Assembly: GCA_036501845.1 (NCBI GenBank)
Contig: DASXZO010000110.1
Span: 1-29,633 of the forward strand
Direction of reading: 5' to 3'
Length of the DNA stretch: 29,633 nt
Source: JBBREP01 sp036501845
GTDB taxonomy: Bacteria > Actinomycetota > Acidimicrobiia > IMCC26256 > PALSA-610
Each line of letters begins with the position of its first letter. Within the stretch, counting starts at the first letter, position 1. The position numbers were made by a program, and so were the translations under genes. Positions 1 through 6,783 of this stretch are shown piece by piece. Below the pieces are notes generated by a model, which worked only from the letters and a program-made list of their open reading frames with translations, searched no databases and was not told where the DNA came from.

Positions 1-37
1 TAAAACGACGCATAGTGGGCCGGGCTCGCGTGGGGCG

Positions 38-739
38 TCAGGTGACCTTGAGCGCGGCGGCCTTGGTGAAGGTGCCGCCGTCCACGTTGGTGACGGTCAC
101 GCTCCGAGCCGTCTTGCCCGCGGTTGTCGTGACGGTGAGCATCATCTGCAAGTGATCGGCGTCGACGCGGTGCGGCGAGGTGATCGTGATGCCGGCTCCG
201 GAGATCTTGATCTTGATGCCGGTGACGAAGCCGGTGCCGGTGATCACGAACTTCACGTTCTTGGCGCCGTGCTTGATCGTGGTCGGGTTCACCGCGGTGA
301 TCTTCGGCGTGCTCTTCGTGCTGGCCTTCACGACGACGATGCCCGACATACCCACGCCGCCCGGTGCGCCGTGGATGCGGCAGTAGTAGCGGAACGTTCC
401 GGCCGTGGTGAACGTGTGCGAGTAGGTGGCGTTCGCGCCCAGGCACGCCGACTCGTTCGTACCGCTGCAATGCGGGCTCGAGTCGAACGAGCCGTTATCG
501 GCCGTGACGCTGTGTCCGATCGGGCTGTTGTCGTGCACCCACTTGACCGTGTCGCCGACATTGATGGTGATCGTCGACGGCGCGAACGAGAACGTCGAGC
601 TACTGATGTTCACCGTGTGAGTCGTGGGCGCGGCCGACGCCGTGTTCTGCGCCACCCCCACCACGAGAACGCTCAGGCCGGCGAGGAACGCCAGCGTCAG
701 AGCAACGAAACCGGACCGAATACGTGCGCGACTCTGCAT
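38..739 (-). CDS. Secreted blue-copper (cupredoxin) protein with a C-terminal IPT/TIG-like domain
   Basis: A 233-residue exported protein. A signal peptide covers about residues 1-37 (basic start, hydrophobic core, Ala-rich cleavage region). Residues about 40-140 form a plastocyanin-like cupredoxin domain with a complete type 1 copper site: His76, then Cys120-x2-His123-x7-Met131. Cys91 and Cys99 could form a disulfide in the loop between them. Residues about 145-233 (PKITAVNPTTIKHGAKNV onward) resemble an IPT/TIG immunoglobulin-like domain. The family carries single electrons or binds copper outside the membrane; the partner is not visible. It lies 64 bp downstream of a paralogous cupredoxin on the same strand and is probably co-transcribed. 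Unlike its neighbour it has no wall anchor, so it is probably released or held through the Ig-like domain. The fold is confident; the physiological role is unknown. Confidence 0.85.
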   Translation of the reverse strand: MQSRARIRSGFVALTLAFLAGLSVLVVGVAQNTASAAPTTHTVNISSSTFSFAPSTITINVGDTVKWVHDNSPIGHSVTADNGSFDSSPHCSGTNESACLGANATYSHTFTTAGTFRYYCRIHGAPGGVGMSGIVVVKASTKSTPKITAVNPTTIKHGAKNVKFVITGTGFVTGIKIKISGAGITITSPHRVDADHLQMMLTVTTTAGKTARSVTVTNVDGGTFTKAAALKVT

Positions 740-803
740 GGCCCTGACTACGGATCAGGGAGCGGCCGGGTTCACGGAGCGTGAAATTTGCTGCTCGCCG
801 GCC

Positions 804-1451
804 TCAGCGAGTCGGGCGAGCCCGCCGCCGGGTGGTCATCGCCAGGCCGCCGAGGGCGATCGCGGCCGCACCGGCGAGGAGGAGCGGCACCGTGTTCGAC
901 CCGGTTCGGGGGAGTGAGGCCGAAGGTGTCGCCGCCGGTGCGGCCGTGGCTCCGGGCGCGGCGCTTGTCGGGGCTCCCCCGGTGGATTGGGGGATTGTCG
1001 CGCCCGTTGCGGAGGTGGTCGGCGTGGTCGACGTCGGCGTCGCGGCAAGCACCGTGATGGTGCCCGACATGCCGACGCCGCCCGGTGCGCCGTGGATCTT
1101 GCAGTAGTAGCGGAACGTGCCCGCGGTGCTGAAGGTGTGCGAGAAGGTTGCGTTGGCGCCGAGGCAGTTCGACGGGGTGGCCGGGCAACTCGGGCTGGAG
1201 TTGAACGAGCCGTCGTCGGCGGTGACCGTGTGCATCACGGTGCTGCTGTCGTGCTCCCACTCGACGGTGTCGCCCACATGGATCGTGACGGCCGCCGGGC
1301 TGAACACGAACGCGCTGCTGAGGTGCACCACCGTGGTGGCCGCGTTGGCGGGCGGCGCGCTCACCGCGCCGACCCCGAGCAGGGCGACCACCGCGAACGT
1401 GCACGCGCACAGGACCGCGGCGAACGATGACACGCGAGCACGGAGGCGCAT
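804..1451 (-). CDS. Cell-wall-anchored cupredoxin (LPxTG-type)
   Basis: A 215-residue protein with a signal peptide (about 1-37), a plastocyanin-like domain (about 39-135) and a Thr/Pro/Ala-rich stalk (about 138-178). It ends in a sorting signal: LPRTG at about 180-184, a hydrophobic stretch, then a basic tail (TTRRRARPTR). The copper ligands are His74, Cys117-x2-His120-x7-Met128. Cys89 and Cys96 match the extra cysteine pair of the neighbouring paralogue. The sorting signal implies that a sortase links it to peptidoglycan and displays a surface copper site. The two cupredoxins share the FRYYC-(R/K)-IHGAPGGVGMSG block almost exactly, so they are tandem duplicates that acquired different C-termini. 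No sortase gene is in the window. Electron transfer or copper binding is inferred from the family. Confidence 0.85.
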   Translation of the reverse strand: MRLRARVSSFAAVLCACTFAVVALLGVGAVSAPPANAATTVVHLSSAFVFSPAAVTIHVGDTVEWEHDSSTVMHTVTADDGSFNSSPSCPATPSNCLGANATFSHTFSTAGTFRYYCKIHGAPGGVGMSGTITVLAATPTSTTPTTSATGATIPQSTGGAPTSAAPGATAAPAATPSASLPRTGSNTVPLLLAGAAAIALGGLAMTTRRRARPTR

Positions 1452-1522
1452 GCCGACGGTACGGACGGCACCGCCGCGCGGTTCAAATCACCGCGAGCAT
1501 GCCGGTCGGCCGGGTGATCGGA

Positions 1523-2680
1523 TCAGACCGCGGAGTGGGTGACCAACTGGCGCAACGCGTCGGCGGCGGCCTCCAGCTCGGCCACCTGCAACGTCGCGAA
1601 CGACAGTCGGAGGTGCTCGTTCCACGGCCGCTCCACCGCGAACGCGCCGCCGGGCACGAAGGCCACCCGATCGGAGATCGCCCGCTCGAGCAGTGCTTCC
1701 GCGTCGACACCAGGCACGCGTCGCCACAGGAACATCCCGCCCCGAGCGGGCGGACCGTCACCCCACCCGTCGAGCGCGGCAGCGAGCGCGTGGGCCTTCG
1801 GCGCGTAAGTGGCCCGGATGCGAGCGAGATGCGCGTCGACGAACGATGCATCTGCCAGCACGTCAGCAACCAACGCCTGCGTGAACGTCGACGTATGGAG
1901 ATCGCATGCCTGCTTGGCGCGCACGAGCGCGTCGCGCAGCCACAACGGCGCGCGCATCCAGCCCACACGCAGTCCGGGCGCGAGCACTTTTGAGCACGAC
2001 CCCACCGACACGACTCGGTCGTCGTCGAGCGCGCCCATCGGCGCGGGCGGCGGCGCGTCGAACCACAGCGCGTGATAGGCGTCGTCCTCCACGATCACGA
2101 AGCAGTACTCGCGGGCGAGCTCCACGAGCGCGGCCCGTCGCGCCGCGGTGAGCACCGCGCCGGTGGGGTTCTGGAAGTTCGGCACCGTGTACACGAGGCG
2201 CGGTCGCTCGCCGGCGCGCAGCCGTTGGGCGAGGGCGTGCACGTCGATCCCGCCGTCGTCGACGGGAATCCCCACGAGTCGCGCGCCCGACAGGAGCAAC
2301 GCCTGCTGCGCGCCGAGGTAGCACGGGTCGTCGACCGCGACCGTGTCGCCGTCGTCGAGCAGCGCACGGCCCACAAGGTCGAGCGCCTGTTGCGAACCGG
2401 TGGTCACGATGAACGCGTCGGGGTCGCTCGGCGGCAGCCCGTGCAGCGCGCCAGCCGATGCGAGGATCTCACGCAGCGCGCGGCTGCCGTCGGTGGGGCC
2501 GTACTGGAGCGCGCCGGCCGCGAGACCTGACGTGGCCCCGAGCACGGCCTCGGCCGCTCGGGCCAGGCGCTGCGTGGGGAACAGGGCCGGCTCGGGAAGA
2601 CCGCCGGCGAGCGAACGCATCCCGGGTTGTTCGGTCACTGCGAGCAGGTCGCGGATCGTGGACGTGGGCAGCACGCGCAT
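1523..2680 (-). CDS. PLP-dependent aminotransferase, class I/II (2-aminoadipate/MocR-catalytic type)
   Basis: About 385 residues from ATG at 2680; an in-frame upstream start at 2779 would add 33 residues unlike the family and would overlap the divergent gene. The protein is a fold-type I aminotransferase: N-terminal SLAGGLPEPALFPTQ, a substrate region LQYGPTDGSRALREIL, an NFQNPTG block, EDDAYHALWFD, and the PLP-lysine region VSVGSCSKVLAPGLRVGW. These blocks are typical of LysN/2-aminoadipate transaminases and of the catalytic half of MocR regulators, but there is no GntR DNA-binding domain in front. It would transfer an amino group between an amino acid and a 2-oxo acid in the cytoplasm; the substrate cannot be told. 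It is divergent from an XRE-type regulator across 92 bp, which may control it. Confidence 0.85.
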   Translation of the reverse strand: MRVLPTSTIRDLLAVTEQPGMRSLAGGLPEPALFPTQRLARAAEAVLGATSGLAAGALQYGPTDGSRALREILASAGALHGLPPSDPDAFIVTTGSQQALDLVGRALLDDGDTVAVDDPCYLGAQQALLLSGARLVGIPVDDGGIDVHALAQRLRAGERPRLVYTVPNFQNPTGAVLTAARRAALVELAREYCFVIVEDDAYHALWFDAPPPAPMGALDDDRVVSVGSCSKVLAPGLRVGWMRAPLWLRDALVRAKQACDLHTSTFTQALVADVLADASFVDAHLARIRATYAPKAHALAAALDGWGDGPPARGGMFLWRRVPGVDAEALLERAISDRVAFVPGGAFAVERPWNEHLRLSFATLQVAELEAAADALRQLVTHSAV

Positions 2681-2772
2681 GGTTGCATTGCACGGCGCGT
2701 CGGGCGACCGCGCCAGAGCGGGCGCATCCTGGGAGCAGAAGTACCAGGCTGGGCGCCGCGGGATTTGCTGCA

Positions 2773-3594
2773 ATGTCATCCATCAGCAGTCGAGCCGACC
2801 TCTCCGAGTTCCTGAAGGCACGGCGCGCCGCGCTCACGCCGGCCGACGTCGGACTGCCCGCGGGACAACGCCGGCGCACCACGGGGCTGCGTCGCGAAGA
2901 GGTGTCGCTGCTCGCCGACGTGTCAGTGAGCTGGTACACGTGGCTCGAGCAGGGGCGACCGATCAAGGCCTCGGCCGAAGTGCTCGACGCGCTGGCGCGC
3001 GCGCTGCGGCTCGACGACGTGGAGCGCGACCATCTGTTCGCGCTCGCAGGTCATCCGCAGCGCGGACCGATCCGGCCCGGCGCGACCGCGCCCTCACCGG
3101 CAGTGGTGCGGCTACTCGACTCGCTGGCGCCCGCGCCCGCGTATCTCCTCGGGGCGCGATGGGATCTCATCGCGTGGAACGAACCGTTCGCGCTGCTGTT
3201 CCCTCCGGTGCTGGCACTCGATGTGGAAGACCGCAACCTCGTGTGGATCGTGTTCGCCGATGCCGACGCGCGTGCGTTGATCGGCAACTGGGAGCACGAG
3301 GCCCGACGCGTGCTCTCGCAGTTCCGCGCCGAGATCGTCCCCTGGCGCGACGACCCCGCCGTCGCGCGACTCGTCGCCCGCCTGCAGGACGAGAGCGACG
3401 AGTTCGCGCAGTGGTGGCCGCGTCACGACGTCGGCGCGTTCGAGACCCACCGCCGCGTGTTCCACCACGCCCGCGCCGGGCGGCTCGAATTCGAGACCCA
3501 GCAACTCGTGCCGGTGGGCGAGCCCGATCAGCGCATCGTGGTGCACCTGCCGATTCCGGGCGACGACAGCGCCGAGCGCCTCCTCGGGGGCTGA
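2773..3594 (+). CDS. XRE-family transcriptional regulator with MmyB-like ligand-binding domain
   Basis: A 273-residue protein from ATG at 2773. Residues about 8-80 form an XRE helix-turn-helix (RRTTGLRREEVSLLADVSVS, then WYTWLEQGR and a second helix region ending in DHLFALAGHP). Residues about 100-270 are the MmyB-like PAS-type domain common in actinobacteria (LLGARWDLIAWNEPFALLF, FQFRAE-like segment, FETHRRVFHHARAGRLEFE). The MmyB domain is known to bind hydrophobic ligands in some homologues. It is divergent from the aminotransferase, so local control of that gene is a reasonable inference. The same frame is open far upstream, but the N-terminal extension has no family resemblance and would run antisense through the aminotransferase. 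Confidence 0.85.
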   Translation: MSSISSRADLSEFLKARRAALTPADVGLPAGQRRRTTGLRREEVSLLADVSVSWYTWLEQGRPIKASAEVLDALARALRLDDVERDHLFALAGHPQRGPIRPGATAPSPAVVRLLDSLAPAPAYLLGARWDLIAWNEPFALLFPPVLALDVEDRNLVWIVFADADARALIGNWEHEARRVLSQFRAEIVPWRDDPAVARLVARLQDESDEFAQWWPRHDVGAFETHRRVFHHARAGRLEFETQQLVPVGEPDQRIVVHLPIPGDDSAERLLGG

Positions 3595-3620
3595 ACGATT
3601 CTCGAGCGCCCAGCGGCTCC

Positions 3621-4871
3621 ATGATGACCGAAGCGCGAGCGCTTGGTCCTGTCGGGCCCCTATGCGAACATGTGTACGTGATTGACGAGGGAACGGCCGG
3701 GATTCTGCACGCCGACCTGGACGCGTTCTATGCCTCGGTCGAACAGCGCGACGACCCGCGGCTGCGCGGCCGGCCGGTGATCGTGGGCGGCGGCGTGGTG
3801 CTCGCCGCGAGCTACGAAGCCAAGGCGTTCGGCGTGCGCACCGCGATGGGCGGCCGCCAGGCCCGTTCGCTCTGCCCGAACGCGGTCGTGGTGCCGCCGC
3901 GCATGTCGGCCTACTCCGACGCCAGCAAGGCGGTGTTCGAGGTATTCGCCGATACGAGCCCAGTGGTCGAGGGTCTCTCGATCGACGAAGCCTTCATCGA
4001 CGTGCGCGGGCTGTGGCGTTTGCGCGGCACACCTGAATCAATTGCCGGCGAACTGCGGCTCGCGGTGGCCGAACGCGTCGGACTGCCGATCACCGTCGGC
4101 GTCGCCCGCACGAAGTTCCTCGCCAAGGTCGCGAGCGGCGTGGCCAAGCCCGACGGCTTGCTGGTGGTCGAACCCGACCACGAGCTCGACTTCCTGCAGC
4201 CATTGCCGGTGCAGCGCCTGTGGGGCGTCGGGCCGAAGACCACCGAGAAGCTGCACGCTCGGGGGCTCGAGACCGTCGGCGACGTCGCGCGGGTTCCCGT
4301 GGGGGCGCTGGTCGCGATGCTCGGTGGCGCGTCGGGCCGGCACCTGCACGCGCTCGCGCACAACTACGACCCGCGACCAGTGGTCGTCGGAAAGCGGAGG
4401 GCATCGATCGGTTCGCAGCACGCGCTCGGCCGGGCGCGCCGCGACCGCGCCGAGATCGACGCGGTGCTGGTCGACATCGTCGACCGAGTCACCCGGCGCA
4501 TGCGCAAGGCGTCGCGCGCTGGCCGCACCGTGATCATCCGGTTGCGCTTCGACGACTTCACGCGCGCGACGCGATCGCACACGCTCCCCTGCGCGACGGC
4601 CGACACCGACACCGTGCTCGCGGCGGCACGCGCACTCGTCGACGCCGCCTGGCCGGTGATCGAGCGGCGCGGGCTCACGCTCGTGGGGCTCTCGGTGGCC
4701 GAACTCAGCAGCCTCGATCATGTGCAGCTCACGCTGCCGTTCGAGCACCGGCGCGTGCACCTCGACCGAGCGCTCGACGAGGTGCACGACCGCTTCGGCC
4801 GCGCGTCCCTCACCCGCGCGGTGCAGCTGGGCCGGGCGCCCGCGCTCAGCGTCCCTCAGCTCCCCGACTGA
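3621..4871 (+). CDS. dinB: DNA polymerase IV (Y-family translesion polymerase)
   Basis: About 416 residues if begun at the ATG-ATG at 3621/3624; GTG at 3672 or 3678 sits nearer the conserved N-terminus and is a realistic alternative, since no start has a convincing ribosome-binding site. It is a Y-family polymerase that copies damaged templates. Palm motifs are present: ILHADLDAFYASVEQ with catalytic Asp32 (numbered from 3621), the YEAKAFGVRTAM finger segment, and SIDEAF with Asp122 and Glu123. A helix-hairpin-helix region follows (LWGVGPKTTEKLHARGLETV), then the little-finger domain (ASIGSQHALGR, TVIIRLRFDDFTRATRSHTL). The C-terminal VQLTLPFEH is a candidate beta-clamp motif. The family length is about 350-420 residues, so the gene looks complete. 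It is followed by two small genes on the same strand. Confidence 0.92.
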   Translation: MMTEARALGPVGPLCEHVYVIDEGTAGILHADLDAFYASVEQRDDPRLRGRPVIVGGGVVLAASYEAKAFGVRTAMGGRQARSLCPNAVVVPPRMSAYSDASKAVFEVFADTSPVVEGLSIDEAFIDVRGLWRLRGTPESIAGELRLAVAERVGLPITVGVARTKFLAKVASGVAKPDGLLVVEPDHELDFLQPLPVQRLWGVGPKTTEKLHARGLETVGDVARVPVGALVAMLGGASGRHLHALAHNYDPRPVVVGKRRASIGSQHALGRARRDRAEIDAVLVDIVDRVTRRMRKASRAGRTVIIRLRFDDFTRATRSHTLPCATADTDTVLAAARALVDAAWPVIERRGLTLVGLSVAELSSLDHVQLTLPFEHRRVHLDRALDEVHDRFGRASLTRAVQLGRAPALSVPQLPD

Positions 4872-4901
4872 CGTCCCGCCCGAACGGGTACAGCCCATCG
4901 C

Positions 4902-5240
4902 ATGTCGGAGCCCCTTTCGCACAGAACGTCTGCCGAGACGAGTCGCGAGACCGAACCAGAGGTCCCAACCCCTGACGTGCCAACCCCTGCCGTCCCAACC
5001 CCGGAGGCGTCGGCGCCCGACGCCGCCCATCAGGAGGGCTGGCTACCGTCGGAGCCACCGCGCCGGCCGTTCGAGTCGGTGTTCGTACGCATCGTCGCGA
5101 CCGTCGGGGTACTCGCCATCGGTACCGTGCTCGGCGCGTTGCTCGTGGCCAACAATGTGTCCGGGTGGATTGTCGGACTTACGGTGTCAGTGGTGAGCGT
5201 GGTGCTGGCCGCTGTCCTGTGGCGCACGCGCGAGCTGTAG
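4902..5240 (+). CDS. Small membrane protein with a Pro-Thr repeat linker and two transmembrane helices
   Basis: A 112-residue protein of unknown function. Residues about 1-55 are hydrophilic and disordered, with three copies of a V-P-T-P-x unit (residues about 21-35) encoded by a 15-bp DNA repeat. Two hydrophobic helices follow at about 61-83 and 87-106, ending in WRTREL. Both are strong transmembrane candidates separated by a very short turn, so a hairpin in the membrane with the long N-terminal tail in the cytoplasm is likely. It follows polymerase IV by 30 bp and precedes the 58-residue acidic protein by 34 bp; the three may share a transcript. No family was recognised. Confidence 0.7.
   Translation: MSEPLSHRTSAETSRETEPEVPTPDVPTPAVPTPEASAPDAAHQEGWLPSEPPRRPFESVFVRIVATVGVLAIGTVLGALLVANNVSGWIVGLTVSVVSVVLAAVLWRTREL
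4962..5006 (+). repeat. 15-bp coding tandem repeat, three copies
   Basis: Three consecutive 15-bp units (GTCCCAACCCCTGAC, GTGCCAACCCCTGCC, GTCCCAACCCCGGAG) encode the V-P-T-P-x repeats of the small membrane protein. The near identity at the DNA level suggests recent slippage expansion, so copy number may vary between strains. Confidence 0.8.
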
Positions 5241-5274
5241 AACGCGGTGCCGAGTTCCCGGAGGGACGACAACG

Positions 5275-5451
5275 ATGAGTGCTGATCCGAAGGCCGAACC
5301 GAACGACGGGCGCGAGACGGTGGACGAACTCGCCGACGAAGCGAAGTCCGAGAACCCCGACTCCACCACCTCACGCGAGACGTTCGAGCTCGAGCTGATG
5401 GAAGAGGGCCGGTCCGAAGAAGGCGAGAACGTCGAGCTGAACGAGGAGTGA
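5275..5451 (+). CDS. Small highly acidic protein (58 residues), unknown function
   Basis: An ATG at 5275, preceded by a clear GGAGGG ribosome-binding site about 9 bases upstream, opens a 58-codon frame ending at TGA 5449-5451. The product starts MSADPKAEPNDGRETVDELA and ends ENVELNEE. About a third of its residues are Asp or Glu; it has no cysteine, no aromatic residue except one Phe, and no hydrophobic helix, so it is probably soluble and largely disordered. The good ribosome-binding site, coding-like third positions and placement 34 bp after the small membrane protein argue that it is real. It ends against the degraded topoisomerase region on the other strand. No family was recognised. Confidence 0.65.
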   Translation: MSADPKAEPNDGRETVDELADEAKSENPDSTTSRETFELELMEEGRSEEGENVELNEE

Positions 5452-5483
5452 TCAGGCCGCCCGGGTCGCCTTGGTCGCACGCG

Positions 5484-5768
5484 TCACCCGGGCCGCTGAC
5501 CGCCTTCACCGCGTCGGTCACCTCGCGCCCGCCCGGTGGCCTGCAAGTGGCCCTTGGCGTCGGCGCAGATCCACACGTCGGTCCATGCCGGGGGAACCGC
5601 GAGCGCGCGGATGCGATCGAGGGTCACCGCATCGTGCACCGCGCGGTCGGTGCTTGGATCGAGGTACGTGAAGCCACGGCCGGCGCGGCGCCGTCGCAGT
5701 CCGGGCTCAAGGTCGTCCGACCACGTAAGCCGGCACTCGCGGAGATCGGCGAGCGTCGTGGTGGTCAC
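5484..5768 (-). pseudogene. Truncated type IB DNA topoisomerase, N-terminal part only
   Basis: GTG at 5768 overlaps the stop codon of the F420 enzyme (GTGA), so the frame is translationally coupled to it. The 94-residue product matches the N-terminus of bacterial (poxvirus-like) topoisomerase IB: the segments SDDLEPGLRRRRAGRGFTYL, DAVTLDRIRALAVPPAWTDV and WICADAKGHLQATGR are family hallmarks. After ATGR the usual DARGRKQYRYHPRW does not follow; the frame reads a Gly/Arg-rich tail and stops. Complete enzymes have over 300 residues, and the tyrosine-bearing catalytic core is absent from the window. Just past the junction another frame reads REVTDAVKAVS, and after a one-base shift ARVTRATKATRAA with a stop at 5452-5454. 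This resembles the basic tail of the same gene, so an internal deletion is likely. No relaxing activity is expected. Confidence 0.75.
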
Positions 5769-6742
5769 GCTGCGGTGCGTACCTCCGACTGCAGCGCACT
5801 GCGAAGCTCGCGCTCCCAGTACGCGAAGAAACCCGCCTGGTCCGGGCCGATCTGGTGGAAGTAGAGGTGATCGAAACCGGCGTCCACGTACGCGCGCACG
5901 CTGTCGACCAACGTCCCGGCGATGTCGGGACCGCAGGGCACCGACTCCGTGGCAAGTTCCTCGGTCACGTTCTGGGTCGCCTGCTCGAAGTGCGTCCACG
6001 TGGGCAGGTCTTGCGAGAGTTGACCCGGCACCGCCGCGTTCGCCCACACCTCGCGCACCGTGCGGCGCGCGCTCGCCGCGTCGGCCGCCCAACAGAGGTC
6101 GAGCTGCGCGTAGCGCGGGCCGGCACCGCCGGCGCGCTCGAACGACTTCACGATTTCCTTGTCGGCGCTGTTCGCCCAGAGCCCGTCGCCGATTCGTCCA
6201 GCGAGCTCGGCGGCCGCGGTTCCGAAGCCCGACACGATGATCGGCAGCGGACCGGCCGGCGGGTCGAAGAGCCGCGCGTTCTCCACCTCGTAGTAGCGGC
6301 CGCGGTGATCCACGGTCTCACCGGTGAACAGCGCGCGGATCACCTCCACTGCCTCTTCGAGCATCTCACGCCGAACCTCGGGGCGAGGCCAGCGCGCGCC
6401 GAAGATGTGCTCGTTCAGCGCCTCGCCCGTGCCCACACCGAGGAAGAAGCGGCCTTCGAGCAGCAACGAGGCAGTGGCCGCGGCGTGGGCGACGATGCCC
6501 GGATGGAGGCGGACGATCGGGCAGGTCACGCCGGTGCCCACCGCGATGTGGTCGGTCGACGCCGCGATTGCACCGAGCACGCCCCACACGAACGGGCTGT
6601 GACCCTGCGCTTCGAGCCACGGGTGGAAGTGATCGGAGATCGACACGAAGTCAAAACCGGTCTCTTCGGCGCGGCGCGCGTGGGCCACGAGATCGCGAGG
6701 CGCGGTCTCTTCCGACGACAGCGTGTATCCGAAGGAGGTCAT
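5765..6742 (-). CDS. F420-dependent oxidoreductase, G6PDH-like (LLM class, TIGR03557 type)
   Basis: A 325-residue luciferase-like monooxygenase-class protein from ATG at 6742 (a second ATG at 6769 is possible). It closely follows the F420-dependent G6PDH-family pattern: FGYTLSSEE near the start, FDFVSISDHFHPWLEAQGHS, GAIAASTDHIAVGTGVTCP, RFFLGVGTGEALNEHIFG, then EMLEEAVEVIRALFTGE and ELAGRIGDGLW. Proteins of this group are (beta/alpha)8 barrels that use cofactor F420 as hydride acceptor or donor; whether glucose 6-phosphate is the substrate cannot be read from the sequence. Its last codons overlap the start of the topoisomerase IB remnant. A hairpin lies immediately upstream, after the Ig-like protein gene, so it may be separately transcribed. 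Confidence 0.88.
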   Translation of the reverse strand: MTSFGYTLSSEETAPRDLVAHARRAEETGFDFVSISDHFHPWLEAQGHSPFVWGVLGAIAASTDHIAVGTGVTCPIVRLHPGIVAHAAATASLLLEGRFFLGVGTGEALNEHIFGARWPRPEVRREMLEEAVEVIRALFTGETVDHRGRYYEVENARLFDPPAGPLPIIVSGFGTAAAELAGRIGDGLWANSADKEIVKSFERAGGAGPRYAQLDLCWAADAASARRTVREVWANAAVPGQLSQDLPTWTHFEQATQNVTEELATESVPCGPDIAGTLVDSVRAYVDAGFDHLYFHQIGPDQAGFFAYWERELRSALQSEVRTAA

Positions 6743-6767
6743 GCCACGGGGCGTTGTGCCCCGCGGC
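6743..6767 (-). terminator. Stem-loop between the Ig-like gene and the F420 enzyme
   Basis: GCCACGGGGC and GCCCCGCGGC pair as a 10-bp stem with one mismatch around a 5-base loop, 17 bases after the stop of the Ig-like gene (- strand) and touching the ATG of the F420 enzyme. There is no T tract, as is usual in high-GC actinobacteria. It could end the upstream transcript, or mask the start of the downstream gene. Confidence 0.5.
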
Positions 6768-6783
6768 ATGCGCTCCCAATCGC

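Noticed and set aside
2343..3620. A very long plus-strand frame (842 codons) leading into polymerase IV
   Set aside because: Its first 425 codons run antisense through the aminotransferase and out of frame through the MmyB-like regulator, with Arg/Ala-rich sequence and no family resemblance; only the polymerase part is real.
3650..3700. A single AGGGAACGGCC near the start of polymerase IV, resembling the control module
   Set aside because: Only one box is present, it lies within coding sequence, and the second box and downstream elements are missing.
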